A program made the translations under genes and the position numbers. The notes under the pieces are model-generated. The model saw nothing but the letters and a program-made list of their open reading frames with translations, was not told the origin of the DNA and did no database searches. A DNA stretch of 6,305 nt from Pseudomonadota bacterium. GTDB taxonomy: Bacteria > Pseudomonadota > Alphaproteobacteria > Acetobacterales > Acetobacteraceae. The DNA is taken from assembly GCA_021828605.1 (NCBI GenBank), contig JAJZEG010000242.1, positions 1 to 6,305 of the forward strand, given 5' to 3'. Within the stretch, counting starts at the first letter, position 1. Each line of letters opens with the position of its first letter. Shown here one piece after another: positions 1-6,011 of this stretch.

Positions 1-1
1 T

Positions 2-700
2 GAAGCGTTCGAGACCGATCATGCCGCCCGCGCACCCTGGCCTAAAATTACGGACGTTATTGTGGTCAGCACCGATATGGCTAAGCGGCTGCGTGATGTT
101 GCACCCACTCTTGAGCGCAGCACCCGGCTGCATATTATCCATAATGGCGTCGATATAGCGCGCTTTGCCCCGGACCCCGCGATACGGCGTGAACCGCTCC
201 GCCTTGGCTGGTGTGGGAATTTTATTCTCCGCAAAAATCCGGCACTCGCCCTCCAGATTCTCGCTGCCCTGCATCGCACCGAGCCGCGCTGGCGCCTGGC
301 CATCGCCTCAGGCGGCGGCGATCCGGTGGCGTTCGCGAGTTTCAGCCATCTCGCAGCAAAGTTGGGTGTCTCGCTGGCCATCGATTGGGAGGGTGCGGTG
401 CCTCAGCCGAGCATTCACCTTTGGCATCAACGCAACGCGCTGCTGCTGTCCACCAGCCTGCATGAAAGTTTTGGCTATGCGATTGCCGAAGCCGCCGCCT
501 GTGGGTGCGACATAGCACTCCTCGATCATCCGGGGGCGGCGGAGTTTTGGCCTGATCAGACGATGTTTGCATCGGTCGAGCAGGCGGTCGCGATCATTGA
601 GGCGAATGCGCCGGAACGCTGGAGGGATCATATTGCCGGGCAATTTTCACTTGATCGCCAAATCACCGCTCTCGCGGCGATGCTCAATCAGGGAGGCTAA
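2..700 (+). CDS. Glycosyltransferase family 4 protein, 5' end missing
   Basis: The reading frame is open from the left edge, so the true start lies outside; 232 residues are visible. It matches the C-terminal, nucleotide-sugar-binding Rossmann half of GT-B fold, GT4 retaining glycosyltransferases. In order I see the inter-domain segment HNGVDIARFAP (visible residues 47-57), the glycine/lysine donor loop GWCGNFILRKNP (69-80), and the EX7E motif HESFGYAIAE (154-163) with E155 and E163, which in this family contact the donor sugar. A GTG at 62 is an internal codon in a conserved strand, not a credible start. Donor and acceptor cannot be told from the sequence; such enzymes build exopolysaccharide, LPS or glycoconjugates in the cytoplasm or at the inner membrane. 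It converges on a TadE-like gene, with overlapping stops. The family is secure; the pathway is unknown. Confidence 0.9.
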   Translation, partial: EAFETDHAARAPWPKITDVIVVSTDMAKRLRDVAPTLERSTRLHIIHNGVDIARFAPDPAIRREPLRLGWCGNFILRKNPALALQILAALHRTEPRWRLAIASGGGDPVAFASFSHLAAKLGVSLAIDWEGAVPQPSIHLWHQRNALLLSTSLHESFGYAIAEAAACGCDIALLDHPGAAEFWPDQTMFASVEQAVAIIEANAPERWRDHIAGQFSLDRQITALAAMLNQGG

Positions 701-1176
701 CTTATTTGGATGGTGCCGGAGAGATCAAGCGGATAGGCGCTGGTGAAGCCGGGGATTGGCACTGGCAGGTTTACCGTTGCGGTGATTGAGTACGTGACGA
801 AGGTTTGCAGCGGATTGCTTGACGAGCAGGAGGGCTTACTCGTGGTTGGCGGGCTCGGATTGGTGGATTGCTGGTTGGAGGCGCAATCATAGGTAGTCAC
901 TGGCGCCGTCGCCAAGGTAACATTGGCGATGGTGTTTGCCGCCGCCGTGTTCAAAGCACTCGTCACAGCGCCCTGGTTATTGGCATTATTCGGATTGGTC
1001 CAGGCGTAAAAATACAAGGATTGCAACGCCCGATGCATTTGAAACCGCTGGGTCAGCACGAACAACATATCGACCGAGCCAACCGTCAATGGCAGCAAAA
1101 ATAGTGCTGTGACCAAAGCCAACTCGATGGTGACCGATCCGCGTTGCCCGGTTCGCCGCAATCGACTGATGATCAC
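697..1176 (-). CDS. TadE-like pseudopilin (last gene of the Tad-type operon)
   Basis: A 159-residue protein of TadE type, the minor pseudopilins of tight-adherence (Flp) pilus systems. A short basic N terminus is followed by GSVTIELAL (residues 13-21): Gly13 at -1 and Glu18 at +5 form the prepilin-peptidase signal used by TadV-type enzymes. A hydrophobic helix (about 17-41) follows, then an exported region rich in Asn, Ser, Thr and Pro with two cysteines (98 and 117) that could form a disulfide. The C terminus alternates in beta-strand fashion, as is usual for TadE. It starts with GTG at 1176; GTGA overlaps the upstream stop, and no strong ribosome binding site is seen, so translation probably depends on coupling. 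Its TAG stop (699-697) overlaps the TAA of the convergent glycosyltransferase gene. The family assignment rests on N-terminal architecture; the distal part is poorly conserved in this family. Confidence 0.8.
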   Translation of the reverse strand: MIISRLRRTGQRGSVTIELALVTALFLLPLTVGSVDMLFVLTQRFQMHRALQSLYFYAWTNPNNANNQGAVTSALNTAAANTIANVTLATAPVTTYDCASNQQSTNPSPPTTSKPSCSSSNPLQTFVTYSITATVNLPVPIPGFTSAYPLDLSGTIQIS

Positions 1177-1721
1177 GATATGACACCGACATTGGTCGCA
1201 GGCGCCATCACCGGTTCAGTGTCGGACGCGGTGAGATGGATGCCGTTATTGAATAAATAGGGCAAGGCAATGGGCACCCAGTTATAGGACACCGTAACGG
1301 TGACATAATTGCTGGATGAGGTGTTTTGGGAAACGCAGCCCGATGGGAGGCCCGATGTGGGCCCAAACCATTTCACAACCACGGTTGGCGCAGTGCTGGG
1401 GTGAAAAGGTGGGCTGGCGCCCGCGTTGAATGCGTTCTGCACCGCGTTGTTTGACGCTGGGATATCCGGGCAGGTGGTTGGCGGCGTGCCGCCATTCGCG
1501 GTCGCCGAGAGAATATCGGACGCATCCGCACTCGCCACCCGCGCGGCGTTGGCCACGCCATTCTGCAACCCGTTCTCGGTCAAAGCGAGGAAACCGAGAT
1601 TGATAATGCCGAAAATAAACGCAAATAACAGCGACGCCCCAATCGCAAACTCAATCGCCGCCACCGCGCGCCTGGCACGCCCGAATTGCCGCACCCGCCA
1701 ACCAAACTGACGCAACGCCAT
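1173..1721 (-). CDS. TadE-like pseudopilin (second gene of the Tad-type operon)
   Basis: A 182-residue TadE-family protein. A basic leader (residues 1-18) precedes RAVAAIEFAIG (18-28) and a hydrophobic helix to about residue 47, followed by LTENGLQNGVANAARVA (47-63), the amphipathic helix typical of TadE proteins. Glu24 sits at the +5 position of the prepilin signal, but the -1 residue is Ala19 rather than Gly. The exported part has two cysteines (84 and 129) and ends in a beta-rich stretch. I chose the ATG at 1721 because AAGGA (1736-1732) lies 10 bases before it. A longer frame from TTG at 1766, overlapping the upstream TGA, would add 15 residues with no ribosome binding site. It follows the TadG-like gene after 41 bases and overlaps the next gene by four, so the three are very probably co-transcribed. 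Confidence 0.8.
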   Translation of the reverse strand: MALRQFGWRVRQFGRARRAVAAIEFAIGASLLFAFIFGIINLGFLALTENGLQNGVANAARVASADASDILSATANGGTPPTTCPDIPASNNAVQNAFNAGASPPFHPSTAPTVVVKWFGPTSGLPSGCVSQNTSSSNYVTVTVSYNWVPIALPYLFNNGIHLTASDTEPVMAPATNVGVIS

Positions 1722-1762
1722 TGATTGCTTATCCTTCACCAACGCCAAGCCCTGCGCTAACC

Positions 1763-3742
1763 TCAATCACTCATCCACAGATTACTGCTCGTGGCCGCAG
1801 AGATCAGGATCGATCCACCCACCGCAATCGCCTGCAGCGGCGGCCCGGACCCACAAACCTCAATCGAATCGGTCTGGCTCGTGTAGCCAGAGTTAGAGCT
1901 AGATCCCACATTTGGCGACGTCACTGAATTATAGAGGTTATTTTTCGAGCCCGACGAACAGGATAAAGACGAGGCGGGCGGCGGGTTATCACCCTGCATC
2001 GACGCTGGAATATAATTCCCTGAACTGATGGTTGATGTCGGATCGCCGGTCTGCTGGCAGGGCTGGCGACCGCCGCACACATAGGTCGTTTCAACCGCGC
2101 CCGCGTAGATCGGATTGCCATTGGTGAAGGTAACCGAGGTCACATAAGTATCCGTCACCGTCTCATAACCATGGGCCGGTACCCTCACATAATAATTCGC
2201 AGTGACATCTCCGTTTGTGGTCGGGGCATTTGCCCCAACGGTGCTTGTATTAATCGTGCCGCTCGTGCCCGGGGTCTGTACCGGACCGGTGCAGACGGCG
2301 TTAGAATTACTGGTCAACCCGCTCGGCAAGACGCCAAAGGGGCAGACCTGATCGGCATATGGAATGGTAAAAGCCCGATCGCCTGGGTTGTAATAGGTCT
2401 GCGACTCAGTGGTTGTATAAGACACCACCCCTTGCTGGATCTGCCCCGGGTAAATATCGGCCTGGGTGGTGTTCAACAATCCACCGACCTGCGACCCACC
2501 GAAATAGAACCCATATTGCGAATCCTGGTTGGTGTAGGAGACGTAACTCGCCACCGACGAATTCGGCAATACCGCGTTACCATCGACGATCAGAAACGAC
2601 TGGCCATCATTATTTGGATCGGTAAACACGATGGTGCTACCTGGATCGACCTGCAAACCGCCGCAATAGGCTGCCGCCGGGATGGTGCAGGTCGCACTCG
2701 GCGTGTTGCCGGAAACCGGTGCGCAGCGCAAATTACCATCCACTGTGGTTTTGGGCGATACGATTACCGGGCTCCAGTTTGCCTGGTAGGAAGGACCATT
2801 ATTATACCAGCCATACCCAGGCTGAACCGAGACACTGCTGCCCGCGCCAAAATAAAGCTGCACCGTGTTCCCGGTATAAGGGTCGGTCCAGGGCTCGGAA
2901 ATGATCGAATTGGTGGTGTAGGACGTCGCGTTACCGATCATATTGCCGTTGCCATCGACTAGACCGCCCGCCTGCGCCAGTAACTGCGCACAAGGCGGAG
3001 CACTTTGCAGATCGATATTACCAGTATTATTGTTATTCACCTGATTATTATTGTTGGTGATATAACTCGCGGCCGCCGTCGTATTCGAGCCCTGGAAGAT
3101 GGCACCTGAATTGCCCCCGGCCAATCCCACGCTGGTCAAATTCGATCCCACTGTCCCGGACGGAATAAAATTTAGTCCGCCGACATGGAAGGTTGGGCCC
3201 GCATTGCCGGTCAAAGCCAGGAGAGTGGAATTGGTTGGCGGCACGATATTTTTTTGCAACGTGCTCGATGCACTCGCGGCGAGGGTTGATTGCGGCATCC
3301 CGAGGATTGCCGAGAAAAATACCGGTGCGGGGGTTTTCGCCAGCACCGTCACGGTGCTGAATGTCGCTTGTGAGGTCACGGGCTGGTTGCCCGCTGGCGT
3401 TTGAAAGCTTGAGCCGCCATTATTCACCGTGACAACCAGATTGTTCGAATTGAAGCTGTACTGGTTGTTGGTCGCCAGATTGGCGGCATTGACCGCAACG
3501 GTCTGCAAGGTCGATTGCGAACTCTGGCCCGAACGCGCCGCTGCCATCGCCCCGGCATCCGCCGCAAGCTGCATCGCTTGGCGCGAGCCATACCAATAGG
3601 TGACATCAGTCACTAATCCTGCCATACCTAACAGGACCGGCGCTGACAGCGCGACCATAATCGCCACTGCCGCGCGGCGTGTCGTTAATCGCAACTTCAC
3701 CGCGCAAGTGACTTGTTTCAAAAGATTTTTCATCGACCGCAC
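1763..3742 (-). CDS. Large TadG-like protein with N-terminal Tad anchor and Asn/Ser/Thr/Gly-rich exported domain
   Basis: A 659-residue protein. Residues 23-70 match the putative Flp pilus-assembly TadE/G-like (Tad) N-terminal domain: basic RR, a hydrophobic segment (about 25-45), then the tell-tale VTDVTYWYGSRQAMQLAADA (44-63) ahead of an Ala-rich helix. The Glu found in TadE signals is absent (Met29), as is usual for TadG proteins, which are not thought to be processed. The remaining ~590 residues should lie in the periplasm or on the surface. They are rich in N, S, T, G and Y, with an Asn-rich tract at 230-241, ten cysteines and a possible calcium loop DPNNDG (375-380). I recognise no von Willebrand A domain. 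GAGAGG (3752-3747) is 4 bases from GTG 3742 and 13 from ATG 3733, so the start is ambiguous; 3733 gives 656 residues. It is the first gene of the operon. Role in adhesion or pilus assembly is inferred. Confidence 0.75.
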   Translation of the reverse strand: MRSMKNLLKQVTCAVKLRLTTRRAAVAIMVALSAPVLLGMAGLVTDVTYWYGSRQAMQLAADAGAMAAARSGQSSQSTLQTVAVNAANLATNNQYSFNSNNLVVTVNNGGSSFQTPAGNQPVTSQATFSTVTVLAKTPAPVFFSAILGMPQSTLAASASSTLQKNIVPPTNSTLLALTGNAGPTFHVGGLNFIPSGTVGSNLTSVGLAGGNSGAIFQGSNTTAAASYITNNNNQVNNNNTGNIDLQSAPPCAQLLAQAGGLVDGNGNMIGNATSYTTNSIISEPWTDPYTGNTVQLYFGAGSSVSVQPGYGWYNNGPSYQANWSPVIVSPKTTVDGNLRCAPVSGNTPSATCTIPAAAYCGGLQVDPGSTIVFTDPNNDGQSFLIVDGNAVLPNSSVASYVSYTNQDSQYGFYFGGSQVGGLLNTTQADIYPGQIQQGVVSYTTTESQTYYNPGDRAFTIPYADQVCPFGVLPSGLTSNSNAVCTGPVQTPGTSGTINTSTVGANAPTTNGDVTANYYVRVPAHGYETVTDTYVTSVTFTNGNPIYAGAVETTYVCGGRQPCQQTGDPTSTISSGNYIPASMQGDNPPPASSLSCSSGSKNNLYNSVTSPNVGSSSNSGYTSQTDSIEVCGSGPPLQAIAVGGSILISAATSSNLWMSD

Positions 3743-3850
3743 CCAACCTCTCGCGGGTTATATCTGGCTACCTCTTTGATTTATTAACGAAATATCGGAA
3801 ATAAAGCAATTAATTCTTTCGAATTGGTTAACCGCCCTCAATCCGATCAA
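3743..3850 (-). promoter_or_regulatory. AT-rich intergenic region, probable promoter of the Tad-type operon
   Basis: This 108-base gap between rlmE and the TadG-like gene is clearly more AT-rich than its surroundings. On the minus strand TTGCTT (3809-3804) and TAATAA (3786-3781) are separated by exactly 17 bases, a weak sigma70-like pair. It would place the transcript start near 3773, about 30-40 bases before the start codon. Two symmetric elements lie upstream: AATTC-TTTC-GAATT (3812-3825) and the 8-base palindrome GGTTAACC (3826-3833). Either could be an operator; the first could instead be a weak end-of-transcript hairpin for rlmE. The promoter call is inference from composition and spacing. 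Confidence 0.35.
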
Positions 3851-4534
3851 TCAGTTATGAAATCCGGTCGCGACCAAATAAAGCTCCCGGCTATCCTTCC
3901 GGCTCGCAGCAGGCTTGGCGTGGCGCACCAGTCGGAAATTTTGTTTGAGCGTGGTCATCATCTGACCCTGCGCGCCGCCTTGAAATAATTTGGTCACAAA
4001 CGCCCCGTCCGGCTCCAGCGTGCGCAGCGCGAAATCGAGCGCCAATTCCGCCAGTGCTACAATGCGCAAATGATCGGTCGCCACATGACCCGTGGTGTTC
4101 GGCGCCATGTCGGATAAGACGAGATCAGCCTTGCCCCCCAGAGTTTCGAGTAACAGCTGCTCAATGGCCGGGTCTTGAAAATCGCCTTGCAAAAACTGCG
4201 CGCCCGGCATCAGGTCGATGGGCAATAAATCAATGCCAATCACCCGCGCCGCGTCGCGCTGCAACGCCACCTGCGCCCAACCGCCCGGTGCGGCACCCAA
4301 ATCAACCACCCGTAAACCACGACCCGAGGGCCGGGCGCGAAGCAGGCCAAATTTTTCATCAAGTTCAACCAGTTTGAACGCTGCCCGCGAGCGCAGCCCC
4401 TGCGCCTGGGCTGCCTGCACATACGGATCATTCAACTGCCGCGCCAGCCAACGCTGTGAGGAGGGCGAATGTTTTTTCGCCGTTTTTAATCGCACCGCAT
4501 TGCTGCGCGGTGGCACGGCGAACTGGTCGGTCAT
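3851..4534 (-). CDS. rlmE: 23S rRNA (uridine-2552 2'-O) methyltransferase RlmE (FtsJ/RrmJ)
   Basis: A 227-residue SAM-dependent enzyme that methylates the 2'-O of U2552 in the A loop of 23S rRNA, a late step in 50S assembly in the cytoplasm. The family KDKE catalytic tetrad is complete: K54 in RSRAAFKLVELDEKF (48-62), D142 in LSDMAPNTTGH (140-150), K182 in FVTKLFQGG (179-187) and E217 in SRELYLVATGF (215-225). The SAM-binding motif I is VVDLGAAPGGW (76-86). The N-terminal ~30 residues are basic, as in alphaproteobacterial members, and the length is normal. I chose the ATG at 4534 because it overlaps the phosphatase stop as ATGA; the frame stays open further upstream to 4636, but that part lies inside the phosphatase gene and does not resemble the family. 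It is translationally coupled to the upstream gene. Confidence 0.96.
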   Translation of the reverse strand: MTDQFAVPPRSNAVRLKTAKKHSPSSQRWLARQLNDPYVQAAQAQGLRSRAAFKLVELDEKFGLLRARPSGRGLRVVDLGAAPGGWAQVALQRDAARVIGIDLLPIDLMPGAQFLQGDFQDPAIEQLLLETLGGKADLVLSDMAPNTTGHVATDHLRIVALAELALDFALRTLEPDGAFVTKLFQGGAQGQMMTTLKQNFRLVRHAKPAASRKDSRELYLVATGFHN

Positions 4535-5601
4535 GCCCGTTGCTGCGGCGTGCGCACCCGGCTGGCCCGGATCAACCGCAACAACATGCCTTCGCGCAAA
4601 CCACGATCGGCCACCGCCAAATCCGGCGCAGGCCACAGCCGCGCGATGGCGGCGAAAATCGCACAGCCCGGCAACACGAAATCAACCCGGTCCGGCCCAA
4701 TACACGGATGATGCATCAACCCCTCGCGCCCCAAAGCCCGGATCGAGGCGAGCGCGTCCTCAAACATCGCCCTCGGCAATAACGCCCCATCAATCGCCCC
4801 GCGCCGATAGCGATCAAGCTTCAAGGCAATCCCCGCCACCGTGGTGACGGTGCCGCTGGTGCCGATCAACCGCACACCGCCTTGGCGAATTTCCTGGCCG
4901 ATACGATGCGTGCGTTCAAACGGCTCAAGCAGCGCCTGCACCTCGTCCACCACGGCATTGAACCCAGGCTCGCTCTCGCAAAACCCAACGCACCGTTCCG
5001 CGAGCGTGACCACCCCGACCGGAATCGTATGAAACCCGATCACCTGGGGCAGGCGCTGCGCCGCCGGGGCATGGCGTGGTGGGACGCGCACCCACGCGAC
5101 CTCGGTCGAACCGCCGCCAATATCAAACAACACCGCCCGGCGTTCGGTGTCACAAATTAATGAGGCACAGCTCTCTACCGCCAGGCCGACCTCCTCACGC
5201 GGTGAAACAATTTCAATGGGTAAGCCGGTATCGGCCCGGGCCTGGCTGACGAAATGCGTGCCATTCTCGGCCTGCCGACAGGCCTCGGTGGCGATGGCGC
5301 GCACATCATCGACCTGCCAGCGTTCCAACCGGTCGGCACAGACGCCTAGCGCATCAATCGCCCGGCCCATCGCCGCATCGCCCAGCATCCCGGTCCGATA
5401 TAGCCCCTCGCCCAACCGCACCACGCGGCTAAAACTATCCAAAATGTGAAAACCCCGCCCGCTCGGCACGCCGACCAGCATCCGGCAATTATTGGTGCCC
5501 AAATCAATCGCGGCGAAAGCCGGTGGCCGACCACGGCGCGACGCCGCCGGACCAGAATGGCCCGCGGAACGGTCGGTCGGCAGGGACAGGTCACTCGCCA
5601 T
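4531..5601 (-). CDS. Ppx/GppA-family phosphatase (exopolyphosphatase or pppGpp phosphohydrolase)
   Basis: A 356-residue member of the ASKHA-fold Ppx/GppA family, which releases phosphate from inorganic polyphosphate or converts pppGpp to ppGpp. The motifs are in order: phosphate-1 loop AAIDLGTNNCR (30-40), EACRQAEN (106-113), SPREEVGLAVES (133-144) with E137 aligning to the catalytic E121 of E. coli Ppx, phosphate-2 loop LFDIGGGSTEV (158-168), GTSGTVTT (247-254) and DRGLREGML (332-340). It lacks the C-terminal HD-like domains of the ~510-residue E. coli enzymes, so it is the short two-lobe form. Substrate cannot be settled from sequence. GTG (5604) and ATG (5601) are adjacent; AAAGG immediately precedes the GTG, leaving room only for the ATG, so I prefer 5601. 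It is followed by rlmE with a 4-base overlap. The N-terminal ~28 residues form a Ser/Arg/Pro-rich extension before the fold. Confidence 0.93.
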   Translation of the reverse strand: MASDLSLPTDRSAGHSGPAASRRGRPPAFAAIDLGTNNCRMLVGVPSGRGFHILDSFSRVVRLGEGLYRTGMLGDAAMGRAIDALGVCADRLERWQVDDVRAIATEACRQAENGTHFVSQARADTGLPIEIVSPREEVGLAVESCASLICDTERRAVLFDIGGGSTEVAWVRVPPRHAPAAQRLPQVIGFHTIPVGVVTLAERCVGFCESEPGFNAVVDEVQALLEPFERTHRIGQEIRQGGVRLIGTSGTVTTVAGIALKLDRYRRGAIDGALLPRAMFEDALASIRALGREGLMHHPCIGPDRVDFVLPGCAIFAAIARLWPAPDLAVADRGLREGMLLRLIRASRVRTPQQRA

Positions 5602-5749
5602 CACCCTTTATATTTGCAAGCTGACGGCGGGCGGAGCAAGCACCATTTACCGTCCAGCGGCAAATAAGACGCTAAATTACCGATTGTACAGCAAAATCGT
5701 GCCGAACTTGCCAGCATCCAGTCGCGATGCTAGCTGAACCGCTCAGCGA
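5602..5749. promoter_or_regulatory. Divergent intergenic region between the phosphatase gene and tRNA-Gln
   Basis: These 148 bases should hold two divergent promoters. Leftwards, TATAAA (5612-5607) lies only five bases before the ATG at 5601, close enough that the phosphatase transcript could begin at or near its start codon; no good -35 was found. Rightwards, TTGCCA (5708-5713) with 17 bases to TAGCTG (5731-5736) would start transcription about seven bases before the tRNA; the -35 is good and the -10 is poor. GCTGA-ACCGC-TCAGC (5733-5747) is a perfect five-base-pair inverted repeat touching the tRNA leader. No ORF with a ribosome binding site is seen. Confidence 0.35.
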
Positions 5750-5823
5750 TGGGGGATAGTTTAGCGGTAGAACTTCCGGCTCTGACCCGGACAGCCCTGG
5801 TTCGAATCCAGGTCCCCCAGCCA
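5750..5823 (+). tRNA. tRNA-Gln (anticodon CTG)
   Basis: A complete 74-base cloverleaf with encoded CCA. The acceptor stem is TGGGGGA paired with TCCCCCA (5750-5756 and 5813-5819), followed by discriminator G5820 and CCA. The D arm is GTTT-AGCGGTA-GAAC (5759-5773, one G-T pair). The anticodon stem is TCCGG/CCGGA around the loop CTCTGAC, so the anticodon is CTG (5782-5784), reading CAG codons. The T arm is CCTGG-TTCGAAT-CCAGG (5796-5812). A U1-A72 first pair and a G discriminator are typical of bacterial tRNA-Gln. It stands alone, with no neighbouring tRNA in the window. Confidence 0.96.
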
Positions 5824-5851
5824 TCTTTACGCTAAAATGGGCTCACTCTCC

Positions 5852-5873
5852 CTTGGGGGCGACGATCCCCAAG
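5852..5873. terminator. Stem-loop downstream of tRNA-Gln, possible weak terminator
   Basis: CTTGGGG (5852-5858) and CCCCAAG (5867-5873) form a perfect seven-base-pair stem with an eight-base loop, 28 bases after the tRNA end. It is followed by only two T residues on the plus strand and has no T run on the minus strand, so it is not a classic intrinsic terminator. It may define the 3' end of the tRNA precursor, or sit between the converging tRNA and vapC transcripts. Confidence 0.35.
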
Positions 5874-5940
5874 TTGGCGCGCATGGCAGTCAATGACGCA
5901 AGGCCCCCCATTCCATTCGCCAATTCAAACAGACGATTCG

Positions 5941-6006
5941 TCACACGATGCCGCCGAAGATGCCGCCCACACCGGCGACAGACAAAATGGAAGCAACAGA
6001 GCCCAT
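5941..6006 (-). CDS. Candidate 21-residue hydrophobic, Gly-rich peptide downstream of vapC
   Basis: A tiny ORF starting with ATG at 6006, five bases after the vapC stop. GAGGTG, formed by the last two sense codons of vapC (6020-6015), lies eight bases before the ATG, a good Shine-Dalgarno position. The peptide begins MGSVASILS and ends GVGGIFGGIV; it has no charged residue and is long enough for one membrane span, with GxxxG-like glycine spacing. I recognise no family. It might be a small membrane protein made from the toxin transcript, or chance translation of noncoding sequence; the composition and ribosome binding site favour the former only moderately. Confidence 0.3.
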   Translation of the reverse strand: MGSVASILSVAGVGGIFGGIV

Positions 6007-6011
6007 TTCCG

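Noticed and set aside
2171..2962. 263-codon open frame on the plus strand, antisense to the TadG-like gene
   Set aside because: It lies wholly inside a convincing Tad-anchor gene, has no ribosome binding site or recognisable motif, and its Arg/Ile/Gly-rich composition is what antisense reading of the Asn/Thr/Ser/Pro codons would give.
3701..3703. Cys14 of the TadG-like protein as a lipoprotein cleavage site
   Set aside because: The preceding residues (LKQVT) do not form a lipobox and the hydrophobic segment comes after the cysteine, not before it.
3838..3852. Direct repeat TCAATC-CGA-TCAATC at the end of rlmE
   Set aside because: Two six-base copies are too short to mean anything without conservation data, and one runs into the stop codon.
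4535..4636. N-terminal extension of RlmE back to 4636
   Set aside because: The added 34 residues lie in the phosphatase coding region and do not resemble the family, while ATGA at 4534 gives normal length.
4218..4847. 209-codon plus-strand frame across rlmE and the phosphatase gene
   Set aside because: It is antisense to two genes with complete catalytic motifs, and its Pro/Arg/Ala-rich translation is typical of a GC-rich shadow frame.
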